Shown here piece after piece: positions 26,122 to 33,473 of a stretch of DNA of 45,454 bases. The position numbers were made by a program, and so were the translations under genes. The stretch comes from Chloroflexota bacterium (GTDB taxonomy: Bacteria; Chloroflexota; Dehalococcoidia; UBA2247; RBG-13-53-26): positions 1 to 45,454 of the forward strand of contig VGOE01000013.1 in assembly GCA_016876035.1 (NCBI GenBank). The letters are read 5' to 3'. The notes under the pieces were generated by a model. It did not search any database and was not told the origin of the DNA. It saw only the letters and a program-made list of their open reading frames with translations. The stretch's first letter is position 1. Each line of letters starts with the position of its first letter.

Positions 26122-26832
26122 TCAACAGGCTGAAAGAACCGCTGTTGCTCGAGGTCTTCCTCGGCTTGATAGAACTCCAGAGGCAGCCAGATGAGCCAGA
26201 CGCATGGGCTCGGGAAGGCGATAGCCCCGACAGCAATTCATTACCACAGAGATAGCTGTCGGCAGGTCCACCTTATGCCCAACGGAGATATATACCGGCC
26301 TTACTCCTGCCTTAGTGCGCAGTGCCACACCAACAACCTCAGCGCCATCCTTCATTTCCGCAAAGCTGCCAGTATCTTTCTCCAGCAGCCCATGCTTTCC
26401 ACAAAGGATAGACTTAGCACAACCAATGCTAGGGGTGTTCAGCAGCAGCCCAAGGTGTGAAGCAATGCCCAATCGCCTCGGGTGAGCAATGCCCTGGCCA
26501 TCCACAAGAATGACGTCTGGTACCGTGGTTAGCTGTTGACAGGCAGCCAGAATCACCGGAGCTTCGCGGAACGATAGAATCCCCGGCACATAGGGAAAGG
26601 TGACTTTCTGTCTCACTACTCGTGTCTCCACCAGATTCAATTGAGGGTAGGACATGACCACCACTGCCCCAGTAGCCACCCCATCAAGGCTCTCTTTGGA
26701 AACATCCACCCCGGCAACAAGCTTCGGCGGAGTGACACTTCTGTCCTGGGATACCATACCAGCCAGTCTCGTTTGAATCGCCTTCGCTTCGGTTGACGTT
26801 ACCTTCCAAGAGTGTAGCTCTAGCACCTGCAT
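26122..26832 (-). CDS. nfi: Endonuclease V
   Basis: A 236-residue endonuclease V, which nicks DNA (or RNA) one base 3' of deoxyinosine and other deaminated bases. Signatures include the metal-binding AGVDVS near residue 40, FPYVPGILSFREAPVIL, and VDGQGIAHPRRLGIASHLG with the second acidic residue. The C-terminal GYRLPEPMRLAHLAA is also typical. The final 20 residues are variable. It probably heads the prfB operon. Confidence 0.93.
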   Translation of the reverse strand: MQVLELHSWKVTSTEAKAIQTRLAGMVSQDRSVTPPKLVAGVDVSKESLDGVATGAVVVMSYPQLNLVETRVVRQKVTFPYVPGILSFREAPVILAACQQLTTVPDVILVDGQGIAHPRRLGIASHLGLLLNTPSIGCAKSILCGKHGLLEKDTGSFAEMKDGAEVVGVALRTKAGVRPVYISVGHKVDLPTAISVVMNCCRGYRLPEPMRLAHLAASGVLSSRGRPRATAVLSAC

Positions 26833-27136
26833 GGCTTTGATTATAGTTCCTGATCAGCCCTGAAGCAACCACGTTCTTGGCACAACACGAGACGGGTGTC
26901 AAAGGTAACCCCAAGCTCAGGCTGTGTCCCTGATAGTCAAGAAACCGGCCGCTAGGCCCTACGAGGTCTCTTAATGTATCCCCCTGCAAGTAAACCACCT
27001 CACAACGCATTACATGAAGCGATTTTTTAGAATGTCCAGAGGAGGACCCCCGTCCTCCACATACAGACAACATTTGGGCACGACTAGCCCATTGACGTAT
27101 ACTTAAGGTGCTTCAAATTACCATGGAGAAAAGGCA
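26833..27136. other. Divergent intergenic region, 304 bases
   Basis: Lies between nfi (-) and rsmH (+). It contains a perfect 7-bp hairpin, GGAGGAC-CCCC-GTCCTCC, at 27041-27058. TTGACG at 27092 could be an rsmH -35, but no good -10 follows. Frames here are shadows of nfi or lack ribosome sites. Confidence 0.4.
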
Positions 27137-28063
27137 TTGAACCGCCCAGCAACTCATACGCCTGTTCTGCTTCGCGAATCCGTCCAACTGCTGAACATCC
27201 GGCCTGGTGGGCATTACGTCGACTGCACTGTCGGGACGGGCGGTCATGCCCTGGCTATTCTGGAGAGCAGCACGCCAGAAGGACAGCTATTAGGCATTGA
27301 TCTAGATCACAAAGCCCTGGAGGTAGCAGCCAGAAGGTTCGAAGGCTACAGCAAGAATGTGGTCCTGGTCAATGACAACTTCACACATCTGGAGAGCATC
27401 TGCCACAGGTTTCAGTTTCACCCAGTGGATGGCATCCTGTTTGACTTGGGAATGTCCTGGTTACAGCTAGAGGATCCGAGCCGAGGGTTCAGCTTTCGAT
27501 TTGAAGGCCCTCTCGATATGCGTTTTGGTACAACGCAGTCCGCCACGGCAGCCAGCCTGGTAAATCGACTTTCGGAAACCGAACTGGCCAGACTCTTGGA
27601 AAGATATGGCGAAGAGCGCCGAGGCCGCCTGATAGCCAGGGAAATTGTTGCTGGCCGTCCTTTCAACACCACCCTTCAATTGGTCAGCGCCATACAGCAG
27701 GTTCTGGGAAGAAGTGGTAGGATCCACCCAGCCACCAGGACCTTCCAGGCGCTGCGCATCGCCGTCAACCAGGAGTTCTCAAACCTGGAGGAGGCCTTGA
27801 GCCAGACTGTCAGGCTTCTCTCTCCCGGAGGCAGACTGGCAGTTATCAGTTACCATTCCCTGGAAGACCGCTTGGTCAAGCGATTCATGCATCAGGAATC
27901 GACGGATTGCCTCTGCCCCCCGAAGGTTCCAGTTTGCAAGTGTGGGCATACCGCTACCCTCAGACTTGTCAACCGAAAGCCCATCACACCTTCTCGGGAT
28001 GAAAAGGAAGCAAACCCACACAGCCGCAGCGCTAAAATGAGGGTGGCTGAGTGCTTGCAATGA
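27137..28063 (+). CDS. rsmH: 16S rRNA m4C1402 methyltransferase RsmH (MraW)
   Basis: A 308-residue RsmH, which methylates C1402 in the ribosomal P site using SAM. The start THTPVLLRESVQLLN, the SAM loop VDCTVGTGGHALAIL, DGILFDLGMSWLQLEDPSRGFSF and SYHSLEDRLVKRFM are diagnostic. TTG is the start codon. In most bacteria rsmH heads the division and cell-wall (dcw) cluster and is followed by ftsL, ftsI and mur genes. Here it is followed by an opposed DUF5343 gene and then ftsZ paralogs, so the cluster is reduced. Confidence 0.95.
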   Translation: MNRPATHTPVLLRESVQLLNIRPGGHYVDCTVGTGGHALAILESSTPEGQLLGIDLDHKALEVAARRFEGYSKNVVLVNDNFTHLESICHRFQFHPVDGILFDLGMSWLQLEDPSRGFSFRFEGPLDMRFGTTQSATAASLVNRLSETELARLLERYGEERRGRLIAREIVAGRPFNTTLQLVSAIQQVLGRSGRIHPATRTFQALRIAVNQEFSNLEEALSQTVRLLSPGGRLAVISYHSLEDRLVKRFMHQESTDCLCPPKVPVCKCGHTATLRLVNRKPITPSRDEKEANPHSRSAKMRVAECLQ

Positions 28064-28115
28064 TACAGAGGGGTCGTACGTAAGTTGGGAGACATGTATC
28101 CTTGTTTAGCAAACG

Positions 28116-28892
28116 TTAGCCACGAATAGAGCCGCCAGAGAAGCTCCTGGCTACCATTTCTTTCAAAGAATCAAACCATTTGAGCTTCAATGCTTCCGAC
28201 CATTGGGCATCAAAAGAGGGGAACTTCTGTATCAAAAGCACGAGGTAACCGAGACGGGCGAACCATTCCTCACGCACCTCCTTGGGCCAATTAGGATCAA
28301 AAGAGGGCAACTTGCTAGCCAGGTCCCATTCTGCTGTTTCCGGTTTGTTTGGCTCATTCCTAGGCGAAGAGTAAGACACCCTTCTTCTTCGGGGTGAAAT
28401 CGCCTTTGAAGCATTTTTTTGTGCCGCACCTACTCTCGACCTGTTCGCCAAGCTGGGAGAAAGGGGAATACCAGCGTCTTTGGCCAGAGCCAGAAAGAAA
28501 GACACACACTTATGCCCGACGTTGTTCTCCGCTCCCCATCTTCGGAAACACTCCTCAACCTGGCCCAGTGTAGCATGTCCGACATCCAAATCCCCTAACA
28601 CCGGCTGGTAAGCCGCCCTGACTATGTCTCCTAGCACAGCGGCGCGATCCTTCCCCCCTGCATTAACCAGGCTGACCATCTCCTGGGTCGGGCAACTGTC
28701 GTCACTCATCAAACCCAGAAAAAGAAGCGTTCCCTTGGCAGTCAGAGCAGCGCTATCTGAGAATCCCAGATCCTTGAAGTAGCTCCGGTCGAACTGCGTC
28801 GGTGTATTTTCCTGGACTGCTTGCAATAGCCGTTGCCAAGCAGAATAGGTCAGGTAAGGTGGCAGACGGTTGCTATCTCGTGATTTCATCAT
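28116..28892 (-). CDS. DUF5343-like protein with C-terminal PSFD..W repeats
   Basis: A protein of about 258 residues with unknown function. The first 150 residues look like DUF5343 as I remember it: LPPYLTYSAWQRLLQAV, FDRSYFKDLGFSDSAALTAK, LLFLGLMSDD, then SFFLALAKDAGIPLSPSL. After a basic linker come two copies of a segment near LPSFDPNWPKEVREEWFARL and FPSFDAQWSEALKLKWFDSL. The strong promoter at 28929-28957 puts transcription start near 28922, which rules out the in-frame start at 28937 and favours ATG 28892 or 28889. It faces away from ftsZ. Confidence 0.65.
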   Translation of the reverse strand: MMKSRDSNRLPPYLTYSAWQRLLQAVQENTPTQFDRSYFKDLGFSDSAALTAKGTLLFLGLMSDDSCPTQEMVSLVNAGGKDRAAVLGDIVRAAYQPVLGDLDVGHATLGQVEECFRRWGAENNVGHKCVSFFLALAKDAGIPLSPSLANRSRVGAAQKNASKAISPRRRRVSYSSPRNEPNKPETAEWDLASKLPSFDPNWPKEVREEWFARLGYLVLLIQKFPSFDAQWSEALKLKWFDSLKEMVARSFSGGSIRG

Positions 28893-28928
28893 CTCATCTT
28901 CCCCATGCGTGTTAATTTTCAATTCAAC

Positions 28929-28957
28929 ATTATACAACAGATGAAATGGAATGTCAA
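28929..28957 (-). promoter_or_regulatory. Perfect-consensus sigma70 promoter of the DUF5343 gene
   Basis: On the minus strand TTGACA (28957-28952) and TATAAT (28934-28929) are separated by exactly 17 bases. This is the best promoter I found in the window. Confidence 0.8.
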
Positions 28958-28973
28958 GACCTATCTTTGACGC

Positions 28974-29003
28974 ACTGTACAGTCATCATGACATTCATGA
29001 TGA
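28974..29003. promoter_or_regulatory. Adjacent palindromes, possible operator between DUF5343 and ftsZ
   Basis: ACTGTACAGT (28974-28983) abuts TCATCATGA-CAT-TCATGATGA (28983-29003), a perfect dyad with 9-bp arms. Both lie upstream of the DUF5343 -35 and about 80 bases upstream of the ftsZ promoter, a position from which one factor could affect both directions. Confidence 0.5.
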
Positions 29004-29085
29004 GATGATATCAGTACCAGTATAGCACGTGATTTAGCTATGAAATAGCCCAGTATTAATAATTCATCTCATTTCCAAAAACCTA

Positions 29086-29115
29086 TTGACAGTGCAAAAT
29101 TCGCCGTTCTAAAAT
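29086..29115 (+). promoter_or_regulatory. Putative sigma70 promoter of the ftsZ cluster
   Basis: TTGACA (29086-29091) and TAAAAT (29110-29115) with an 18-base spacer. The first ftsZ starts at 29202, so the leader is about 80 bases. Confidence 0.65.
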
Positions 29116-29201
29116 AGCAACATCAAGGTTCCAGCACGTTGCATCAAGACCGCGGTATTCATGCAGACAAGCTGAATCCTAATTACTAGAAGGAGGAGAA
29201 A

Positions 29202-30230
29202 GTGAGCGAGAGATCAAGTGGAAGACCACCGGCAACAATCAAGGTGATCGGTGTGGGTGGAGGAGGGTGCAATGCTGTGAGACGGATGCTGACCAAGGCA
29301 ACGCCAGGGGTCGAGTACATAGTGTGCAACACTGACATAAAGTCACTCGATTCCTGTCCGAACACTGTCTTGTCAGTGCAGATAGGTGAGCATCTGACTC
29401 GCGGCTTTGGGGCGGGAGGCGATGTCGGAGTCGGAGCGCGGGCTGCAGAGGAGGGGCGCTTTCTATTAAAGAGATCCCTAAAAGACGCCGAACTGGTGTT
29501 CATTACTGCCGGCATGGGCGGCGGCACGGGCACAGGGGCAGCCCCCGTAGTAGCTCAGATAGCTAAGGAAAGCCGTGCCCTGGTAATCGGCGTAGTCACC
29601 ACGCCCTTCTCCTTTGAGGGGAAGAAGCGCTTTCAGTTAGCTCTGGGTGGCATCCGCCGACTCAGACAAGAAGTAGACAATCTTATTGTTATTCACAATG
29701 ATCGTCTGCTGCAGTTCGTAGAGCAGAATGCCCCCACGACCCACGCCTTCGCCGTAGCCGACGAGGCTGTTTCTGAGGGCATCCTGGCCGTCTCCCACCT
29801 CGTCAATGTCCCTGGAGAGATCAATGTTGACCTGGCTGATGTCAAGACAGTGATGAGCATTCCGGGCGGTGCGCTCATGGCCATCGGCAGAGGGGACGGC
29901 TGCCGCTATCCAGCTCAGGAGGCAGCCGAACAGGCCATTTCTAACCCCTTGCTAGACATCGATGTCAAGGGTGCCAAAGGGATCCTGTTCAACTTCAGTG
30001 GCGGCCCAGATCTGACTCTGGGAGAAGTCAACGACGCGGCCAATCTGATTGCCAGGGAAGTCGATCCTGAGGCCATCATGTTCTTTGGTATGTCGAGCCC
30101 CAGTGAGGAACTGAGGGATACAGTTAAGCTCACGCTGATAGCTACTGGTATTCATCCGCCTCTGCCCAGCAACTGGCTATCCGAAATGGGTGAGACTATC
30201 AGAGAAGTAGTGATGGGACGCAGGAGATAG
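29202..30230 (+). CDS. ftsZ: FtsZ-like tubulin GTPase, paralog 1
   Basis: A 342-residue FtsZ family protein. The N-terminal G-box GVGGGGCNAVRRM (about 17-29), the tubulin signature GMGGGTGTGAAP (GGGTGTG at 106-112) and the T7 loop NVDLAD (208-213) are intact, so GTP binding and polymer-coupled hydrolysis are expected. Differences from ordinary FtsZ include NTDIKSL for NTDAQAL, GFGAGGDV for GLGAGGNP and IHNDRLL for IPNDRLL. It ends soon after the globular domain in NWLSEMGETIREVVMGRRR, without the long linker and the conserved tail that binds FtsA, ZipA or SepF. Start GTG has AGGAGG five bases upstream. It is first in a tandem of three. Confidence 0.93.
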   Translation: MSERSSGRPPATIKVIGVGGGGCNAVRRMLTKATPGVEYIVCNTDIKSLDSCPNTVLSVQIGEHLTRGFGAGGDVGVGARAAEEGRFLLKRSLKDAELVFITAGMGGGTGTGAAPVVAQIAKESRALVIGVVTTPFSFEGKKRFQLALGGIRRLRQEVDNLIVIHNDRLLQFVEQNAPTTHAFAVADEAVSEGILAVSHLVNVPGEINVDLADVKTVMSIPGGALMAIGRGDGCRYPAQEAAEQAISNPLLDIDVKGAKGILFNFSGGPDLTLGEVNDAANLIAREVDPEAIMFFGMSSPSEELRDTVKLTLIATGIHPPLPSNWLSEMGETIREVVMGRRR

Positions 30231-30273
30231 GTGACAATCGAAACAATAATAATATAGAAAGGAGACCCGAACA

Positions 30274-30465
30274 ATGTCTATGCTTCTATCGTGGATCAAT
30301 GCAGCAGCAGGGATAGTGCTCTTCTATGCCATCTCGGACATATCCAATTGGAAGATATTCGATTCACCCGGTTCTAAGATACTGCCCTTCATCCTAGGCA
30401 TAGTACTATTCTTGAATGCCGTATATTTGGCTGTAGGCAAAGAGGGATTGCTACGCCGCAGCTAA
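30274..30465 (+). CDS. Small two-helix membrane protein between ftsZ paralogs
   Basis: A 63-residue protein of unknown function with two likely membrane helices (about 5-22 and 36-54) around a polar turn SNWKIFDSPGSK, ending in RRS. AAAGGAG lies nine bases before its ATG, 43 bases after the ftsZ-1 stop, so it should be translated with ftsZ-1. Given that the FtsZ paralogs lack a visible membrane-tether peptide, a role as membrane partner is a reasonable but untested inference. Confidence 0.65.
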   Translation: MSMLLSWINAAAGIVLFYAISDISNWKIFDSPGSKILPFILGIVLFLNAVYLAVGKEGLLRRS

Positions 30466-30754
30466 TCTGCCCCCGGCGTACAGCTTTCGGAAAGCATGGT
30501 TGCCGATCTCTGAGGCCACCTCAATGAGGTGATTAAGACAGCACCTTGTCGCTAGTCTCACCAAGGAGGCCTGGAACGGCAGAGTGAATTGAAGGGCTTA
30601 GTACCCTCGCCCGTCGCTTTCCTACGCTGCTGAAAGCTGATAGCCTAGGGCTTTTGGGCGGAGGTTGTCTTTTTGGGGGGAGGCCTTCCCCCTCCCCCCA
30701 AACCATCGAGCCATAGTTATCATAAAAATTTTGCTAATGAAAGGAGGAAGAGGA
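30466..30754 (+). ncRNA. Long structured leader of ftsZ paralog 2
   Basis: These 289 bases contain no gene but many stems. A possible three-way junction at 30513-30572 has outer stem AGGCC/GGCCT and inner hairpins ACCTC-AAT-GAGGT and AGAC/GTCT. Further stems are AGGG-CTTAGTA-CCCT, GCTTTC/GAAAGC and AGCC-TAG-GGCT. A 12-bp stem at 30672-30683/30691-30702 has a G6/C6 core. The ribosome site AAAGGAGG follows about 40 bases later. I do not recognise a known RNA family. Confidence 0.4.
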
Positions 30755-31813
30755 ATGGTGGAGACAATGATCCGTATCGGAAACTCCAGAATGATGGATC
30801 GCACCAGACCACCAGCGTTGATCAAAGTCATCGGCGTGGGTGGTGGTGGCTGCAATACTGTTCGCCGCATGATACGCAGCCAGCGGATCCCCGGCGTCGA
30901 GTGCGTCGTTGCCAATACAGATATCAAATCCCTGGACATGTCACAGGGGGCAGTAGCACTGCAAATAGGTGAGCATCTCACTCATGGCTTCGGGGCAGGA
31001 GGAGATGTCAAAGTTGGCAAGCAGGCAGCCGAGGAAGGACTGTTCCTACTGAAGAGGGTAGTCAAAGATGCTGAACTAATATTCATTACGGTAGGCATGG
31101 GTGGAGGTACAGGCACAGGAGCAGCTCCGGTTGTAGCCAGGATAGCTAAGGACAGTGGGGCCCTAGTCCTGGCTGTTGTGACGACGCCTTTCTCCTTTGA
31201 AGGCAGAAAGCGACTGGATGTTGCCTTAGCAGGTATCCAGCGCCTCAAAGCCGAAGTCGATAATATGATCGTCGTCCACAATGACCGTCTTCTCCAGTAC
31301 TCGGACCATAACGCCAGTATTTCCCAAGCCTTCGCCATGGCCGATGAGGTAGTTAGCGAGGGAATTACGAGCGTGTCCCAGCTTATCAATGTCCCCGGTG
31401 AGATAAACGTTGATCTGGCTGATGTAAAGATGGTGATGAGCCTGCCTGGCACAGCCATCATGGCCATGGGTCAGGGCGAGGGCGCACATCCAGCTATGGA
31501 TGCAGCACAACAAGCCATATCCAACCCTCTGATAGATGTCACCATAAAAGGTGCCCGCGGGCTTCTCATCAGCTTCTCAGGTGGACCAGACCTCAGCCTG
31601 GGTGAGGTAACTGAGGCAGCTACCCTTATTGCCCGAGAAGCCGACCCCAACTGCAACTTCAAGTTTGGTCTAGCTTCTCTGACAGAAGACCTTCTGGGCA
31701 AGTCTAAGGTTAACGTCATTGCCACAGGGATCAAGTCAGGAAGCACATCACGGGGGTGGCTGGCTGACCTGGGAGATAAGATTACGGAGGCCACGAACCG
31801 CCGCGGGCGCTAA
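30755..31813 (+). CDS. ftsZ: FtsZ-like tubulin GTPase, paralog 2
   Basis: A 352-residue FtsZ family protein with G-box GVGGGGCNTVRRM, GGGTGTG at 116-122 and T7 loop NVDLAD (218-223). It shares NTDIKSL, GFGAGGDV and VVHNDRLL with paralog 1, so the copies form one divergent group. The C-terminus is again short, ending GWLADLGDKITEATNRRGR, which resembles the end of paralog 1 (aromatic Trp, then a helix, then arginines). ATG 30755 is chosen for the AAAGGAGGAAGAGGA upstream; the frame is open back to 30665 without a ribosome site. Confidence 0.93.
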   Translation: MVETMIRIGNSRMMDRTRPPALIKVIGVGGGGCNTVRRMIRSQRIPGVECVVANTDIKSLDMSQGAVALQIGEHLTHGFGAGGDVKVGKQAAEEGLFLLKRVVKDAELIFITVGMGGGTGTGAAPVVARIAKDSGALVLAVVTTPFSFEGRKRLDVALAGIQRLKAEVDNMIVVHNDRLLQYSDHNASISQAFAMADEVVSEGITSVSQLINVPGEINVDLADVKMVMSLPGTAIMAMGQGEGAHPAMDAAQQAISNPLIDVTIKGARGLLISFSGGPDLSLGEVTEAATLIAREADPNCNFKFGLASLTEDLLGKSKVNVIATGIKSGSTSRGWLADLGDKITEATNRRGR

Positions 31814-32024
31814 GCCGCAGGCACGCTAGAAGGAGCGTGAAAGCGGGGAAAATCTTGAGCAGCACCGCACCTCCTACAGCCGAACCGACTTAGAAAGACG
31901 AACCGGGAAGCAGTGGCAGGTGCCTGGATACTGCGAACGTTGCAGCCGAAGCGCAGAGGCGGGCAAGCCGTCTGTCATCGGCCCTAGAAGATAGGGCTGA
32001 TCAACTTAAAGAGGGAGGCACATC
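31814..32024 (+). ncRNA. Long structured leader of ftsZ paralog 3
   Basis: A 211-base gap rich in consecutive hairpins. They are CACGCT-AGAAGG-AGCGTG (31822-31839), nested GCAGT(GGCA-GG-TGCC)ACTGC (31910-31934) and CAGAGGC/GCC-G-TCTG (31954-31974). A 10-bp stem with a GAAGA loop follows at 31977-32001, ten bases before the ribosome site GAGGGAGG. Purine-rich single strands (GGGGAAAATC, TAGAAAGACG) separate them, as in structured regulatory RNAs. I could not match it to a known riboswitch. Confidence 0.4.
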
Positions 32025-33113
32025 ATGATGGTAAGTGAAATAGGACAGAGGGTTAGGCCAGGAGACTTTGGTAGAGTCGTAGCGCACATAAAGGTCATAG
32101 GGGTTGGTGGTGGCGGTTGCAATACCGTTCGCCGCATGATGCAGAAGCAGGCCGTCCCAGGAGTGGAGCATATTGTCGTTAACACTGATATCAAATCTCT
32201 CGGGCTGGCGTCTAGTGTCCGTGCTATCCAGCTGGGTTCACGCCTGACTCAAGGATGCGGAGCGGGTGGAGATATCAAGGTCGGTGAATTGGCAGCCAAG
32301 GAAAGTCGTGCAGAATTGCAGAAGGCAATTAGAGGGGCTGAACTGGTATTCATCGCAGCTGGCATGGGCGGAGGCACAGGCACCGGCTCAGCTCCAGTGG
32401 TAGCTGAAATAGCCAAACAGAGCGGCGCCTTAGTAATTGCCGTGGTTACCACGCCCTTCTCTTTTGAAGGCAATAGAAGATGTGAAATTGCCATCACAGG
32501 CTTACGCCGCCTTATGGAGAGAGTGAATAGCACTGTCATCGTGCCCAATGACCACCTGCTGCGCCTAGGTGATCATGACGTACCTATCCAGAGGGCCTTC
32601 GCCGCAGCCGACCACGTGGTCGCAGAGGGTATCATCGCCATATCTGAGCTGGTCAACGTCCCAGGGGAGATAAACGTGGATCTGGCTGATGTCAGAAGGG
32701 TAATGAGCATTCCCGGGATAGCCCTTATGGCTACTGGGTGGGGTGAAGGCGTCCATGCAGCAGAGCAGGCCGCAGAAGAGGTCATCTTCGAACCTCTGCT
32801 TGATAGTCATGTAAATGGCGCTAAGGGCATCCTCTTCTCCTTTTCAGGCGGTCCTGACTTAACCCTTAGCGGGGTGGAAAAGGCAGCTAATCTCATTTCC
32901 AAACAGGTTGATCCTCACGCTATTATCTTCTTCGGAATGAATCTACCTAGCGAGGAATTGATAGGCAAAGTCAAAATCAACCTGGTAGCTACGGGGATAA
33001 AGCCAGCACCGGACAACAACTGGTTCCTCCGAGTGAAACATGGACTGAGACAGGCACAGGCGATACAACTTGGCAGACCTGTCAGGCTGGGCATGGCCAC
33101 GGCCACGGGATAG
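32025..33113 (+). CDS. ftsZ: FtsZ-like tubulin GTPase, paralog 3
   Basis: A 362-residue FtsZ family protein, the most divergent of the three. It has GVGGGGCNTVRRM, GGGTGTGSAP (GGGTGTG at 115-121) and T7 loop NVDLAD (217-222), so catalysis should be possible. It reads GCGAGGDI where the others have GFGAGGDV, and VPNDHLL where they have HNDRLL. The C-terminus PAPDNNWFLRVKHGLRQ keeps the Trp-plus-basic-helix theme and continues to a tail GMATATG that is not the classical FtsA-binding peptide. Start ATG 32025 (or 32028) has GAGGGAGG six bases upstream. Confidence 0.92.
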   Translation: MMVSEIGQRVRPGDFGRVVAHIKVIGVGGGGCNTVRRMMQKQAVPGVEHIVVNTDIKSLGLASSVRAIQLGSRLTQGCGAGGDIKVGELAAKESRAELQKAIRGAELVFIAAGMGGGTGTGSAPVVAEIAKQSGALVIAVVTTPFSFEGNRRCEIAITGLRRLMERVNSTVIVPNDHLLRLGDHDVPIQRAFAAADHVVAEGIIAISELVNVPGEINVDLADVRRVMSIPGIALMATGWGEGVHAAEQAAEEVIFEPLLDSHVNGAKGILFSFSGGPDLTLSGVEKAANLISKQVDPHAIIFFGMNLPSEELIGKVKINLVATGIKPAPDNNWFLRVKHGLRQAQAIQLGRPVRLGMATATG

Positions 33114-33140
33114 ATAGTGGGTATGTCGGAGGCATAACAC

Positions 33141-33365
33141 GTGCGACGCACAGCGCGAGGTACAGCAAGACATACAGGACGGCCTGCGGCCAGACTGCTT
33201 AAGACTGTTGGGGTAGTTCTGGTTCTACTCCCGGAACCCATAACCACGGGAGTGGGCGTAGGCCTTATTTTCGGGGCGCTTGCCCTCTCGGGCAAGCGCC
33301 GCCGACCAATCCCGTCTTCCGGGGTCATTATACGACACGGATCCTTAGCACCCCTAAGGGCATGA
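33141..33365 (+). CDS. Small basic membrane protein after ftsZ paralog 3
   Basis: A 74-residue frame with GTG start, 27 bases after ftsZ-3, and GGAGG eight bases upstream. It has a basic N-terminus (MRRTARGTARHTGRPAARLL), a hydrophobic stretch of about 28 residues interrupted by LPEPITTG, and a basic end. This suggests one membrane helix or a re-entrant hairpin. Function unknown. An 11-bp perfect hairpin with TCTC loop (33275-33300) lies inside the frame and might also end transcription. Confidence 0.5.
   Translation: MRRTARGTARHTGRPAARLLKTVGVVLVLLPEPITTGVGVGLIFGALALSGKRRRPIPSSGVIIRHGSLAPLRA
33275..33300 (+). repeat. Perfect 11-bp hairpin in the last gene of the ftsZ cluster
   Basis: GGCGCTTGCCC (33275-33285) pairs with 33290-33300 across TCTC. 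There is no T-run after it on either strand, so it is not a standard terminator. It falls inside the small membrane protein frame. Confidence 0.5.
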
Positions 33366-33473
33366 GGCTTCTTCATGACCCTGTGCTCAAAGCTGAGAAG
33401 AGCACGGTGCTTTGAAGATTGTTCGGGGCTGTAGCTAGGAGTGACCCTCCCTAGGCGTTGAGGCGCATTTCAC

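Noticed and set aside
26684-27073. 129-codon minus-strand frame overlapping the endonuclease V start
   Set aside because: It is out of frame with the clear nfi gene, has odd composition and no ribosome site.
30672-30702. GC-rich stem before ftsZ-2 as a rho-independent terminator
   Set aside because: The T-run precedes the stem on the plus strand, and on the minus strand it is followed by A residues, so neither strand gives a normal terminator.
31814-32024. Group II intron, RNase P or SRP RNA in the leader of ftsZ-3
   Set aside because: Some short strings looked suggestive, but the diagnostic cores (domain V, the GAGGAAAGTCC of RNase P, the SRP tetraloop helix) are absent.
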